Both the position numbers and the translations under genes were made by a program. Shown piece by piece: positions 6,500-7,888 of a stretch of 7,888 nucleotides of DNA. Source of the stretch: Actinomycetes bacterium (GTDB lineage: Bacteria; Actinomycetota; Actinomycetes; Actinomycetales; Cellulomonadaceae); the NCBI GenBank assembly GCA_023418375.1, contig JAEZZV010000126.1, positions 1 through 7,888 of the forward strand, in the 5' to 3' direction. Below the pieces are notes generated by a model that searched no databases, was not told where the DNA came from, and saw only the letters and a program-made list of their open reading frames with translations. How positions within the stretch are numbered: the stretch's first letter is position 1; every line of letters begins with the position of its first letter.

Positions 6500-6524
6500 C
6501 CATGGCGAACCGCCCCTTCCCTCC

Positions 6525-6529
6525 AGGAG
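6525..6529 (+). promoter_or_regulatory. Ribosome binding site of mcp3
   Basis: AGGAG with a 5-base spacer before the ATG at 6535 supports this start. Confidence 0.75.
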
Positions 6530-6534
6530 CAGAC

Positions 6535-7888
6535 ATGCCCGCCATCACCCGTGCCGCCACGTCGACAGTGGTTCCGAGGCCGCGGACCGCGCCCGCGGCG
6601 GAGAGCACCCCGGACCGCGCGGAGCAGGCGGCACAGCCGCGCTCCCGGCGCCGGTCCATCAAGGACGTGCCGATCCGCACGAAGATGATGACCGTCGTCG
6701 TCATCCTGTCGGTCGAGCTCGTGGGGATGGCGGCGCTCGCCAGCACCTCGATCGGCGCGCTGCGCGACGAAACCGCCTCCCTGGCGGCCGCCCAGGGCAC
6801 CGTCGGCTCGGGGCTGATCGCGGTGAAGGACGCCCTCTGGTCGGTGCGCAACACCGTCACGTCAATCGGGGCCTACCCGCTCGACATGAAGGAGGCCCAG
6901 GCCGAGAAGCTGCAGGCCGCCTACGGCACGCTCGAGGAGGTCGAGACGGCCTTCCTCGCGGCCTTCACGTACGCGACGGGCACCGAGCCGTCGGGCTGGG
7001 CCGCATACCAGGCCGCGTTCGAGGAGTACCGCGCGGTGGTCGACGGCGAGCTCATGGACGCCGCGATGACCGGCGACCCGGAGGAGTGGGCAGCCGTGCG
7101 CGACGCCGGCGCCGCCGAGAAGGGCGGGGTCATGGTCGAGTCGCTCACGGTCGTCGAGGCCGACGTCGCGACGGCCATCGCCACCGTCGCGGACAGGGCC
7201 GACGACGAGGCGGCCGGCGCCCTCCGGACGCTGATGATCCTCGCGGCGGTGGGCGTCGCCGCGGCCATCGCCCTGGGTTGGTGGTTCGCCAACTCGATCC
7301 GCTCGACGGTCATCAACGTGAAGGGCTCCGTGGACGCCCTGGCCGCCGGCGACCTGACCGTGCGGCCGTCCGTCGACCGGGAGGACGAGCTCGGCCGGAT
7401 GGCCGCCGCGCTCGGCACCGCGCAGGACTCCCTGCGGGAGGCGCTGTCCGGCGTCGGGGAGGTGTCGGGTGCGGTCGCCGCGTCGGCCGAGGAGATGTCG
7501 GCGGCGGGGTCGCAGGTGGCGGCTGGTGCGGAGGAGACGTCGGCGCAGGCGGGTGTGGTGGCGGCTGCTGCGGAGCAGGTGTCGCGCAACGTGCAGGCGG
7601 TGGCTGCGGGTGCTGAGCAGATGGGTGCGAGCATCCGGGAGATCGCGCAGAACGCGCACGAGGCGGCGAAGGTCGCCGAGCAGGCCACGCAGATGGCTGC
7701 GGTGACCAACGACACGGTGGCCAAGCTGGGTGTGTCCAGCCGGGAGATCGGTGACGTGGTCAAGGTGATCACCACGATCGCGGAGCAGACGAACCTGCTG
7801 GCGTTGAACGCGACGATCGAGGCGGCGCGGGCCGGTGAGGCCGGTAAGGGCTTCGCGGTGGTGGCCGGTGAGGTCAAGGAGCTGGCGC
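6535..7888 (+). CDS. Methyl-accepting chemotaxis protein (receptor 3, 3' end outside window)
   Basis: The frame from the ATG at 6535 stays open to the window end (451 codons), so the C-terminal arm of the hairpin is missing here. The layout is a tail with an RSRRRS patch (1-50), TM1 (about 51-73), an all-helical extracellular domain (about 74-232), TM2 (about 233-252), HAMP (about 253-305, with DELG near its end) and a signalling hairpin reaching past the tip EQTNLLALNATIEAARAGE (417-435). E333-E334 is a likely methylation pair. The extracellular domain is of the same size class as in receptors 1 and 2 but is clearly diverged; it keeps EPS and W155 at the position of their Trp-rich stretch. 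From about 7465 the codon choice shifts to GCG, GCT, GGT and GTG, and the DNA closely matches mcp2. It has its own likely sigma-28 promoter. Ligand unknown. Confidence 0.95.
   Translation, partial: MPAITRAATSTVVPRPRTAPAAESTPDRAEQAAQPRSRRRSIKDVPIRTKMMTVVVILSVELVGMAALASTSIGALRDETASLAAAQGTVGSGLIAVKDALWSVRNTVTSIGAYPLDMKEAQAEKLQAAYGTLEEVETAFLAAFTYATGTEPSGWAAYQAAFEEYRAVVDGELMDAAMTGDPEEWAAVRDAGAAEKGGVMVESLTVVEADVATAIATVADRADDEAAGALRTLMILAAVGVAAAIALGWWFANSIRSTVINVKGSVDALAAGDLTVRPSVDREDELGRMAAALGTAQDSLREALSGVGEVSGAVAASAEEMSAAGSQVAAGAEETSAQAGVVAAAAEQVSRNVQAVAAGAEQMGASIREIAQNAHEAAKVAEQATQMAAVTNDTVAKLGVSSREIGDVVKVITTIAEQTNLLALNATIEAARAGEAGKGFAVVAGEVKELA
7489..7888 (+). repeat. Segment nearly identical to mcp2 (copy 2)
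   Basis: This is the gap-free counterpart of 5608-6007, at about 92% identity by hand count. It covers the methylation helix and hairpin tip of mcp3 and is cut by the window end. Confidence 0.85.

Noticed and set aside
6489..7616. Plus-strand open frame in another phase over mcp3
   Set aside because: It gives a Gly/Arg-rich product without domains, while the frame from 6535 encodes a clear chemoreceptor with a good ribosome binding site.
5608..7888. Near-identical blocks as a mobile element or assembly duplication
   Set aside because: The blocks stay in frame inside two full receptors with different sensor parts, and differences are spread and mostly synonymous. This fits paralogy or gene conversion rather than insertion or assembly error.

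Overview
The window is very GC-rich (my estimate is above 70%), with C- or G-ending codons almost throughout. It holds a chemotaxis gene cluster of a motile bacterium. Base composition, codon choice, the CheA architecture and the GC-only hairpins without U-tracts suggest a flagellated high-GC actinobacterium, perhaps a Cellulomonas-like member of the Micrococcales. The genus is a guess from style, not a match. All genes are on the + strand and coding density is high.

Layout. (1) 1-2046: the 3' part of cheA, entering the window in frame, with a Pro/Ala/Glu linker, dimerisation domain, ATPase domain and two consecutive CheW-like domains. (2) 2048-2467: cheW, one base after the cheA stop. (3) 2468-2535: a short gap with a 9-bp tandem repeat and a good ribosome binding site. 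(4) 2536-4338: a first membrane chemoreceptor (mcp1). (5) 4339-4632: a 294-bp gap with two hairpins, a CGTTAACG palindrome and a sigma-28-like promoter. (6) 4633-6360: a second chemoreceptor (mcp2). (7) 6361-6534: a perfect 14-bp-stem hairpin, an inverted repeat containing CGTTAACG, and a second copy of the same promoter pattern. (8) 6535-7888: a third chemoreceptor (mcp3), cut by the window end.

How it works together (established for the families). The receptors sense ligands through an extracellular four-helix-type domain and pass the signal through HAMP to a long cytoplasmic hairpin. Its conserved tip binds CheW and CheA and controls CheA autophosphorylation. The response regulators and the adaptation enzymes CheR/CheB are not in view. 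From the spacing, cheA-cheW-mcp1 are probably one transcript, while mcp2 and mcp3 each look separately transcribed from a flagellar-type promoter.

I see no undescribed defence, mobile or biosynthetic system. The points most worth a second look are the matched promoter pair GGTCAC-N14-GGCCGAT at equal distance from two receptor starts, the mosaic and nearly identical signalling segments of mcp2 and mcp3, the shared CGTTAACG element, and the tandem CheW-like domains of CheA.
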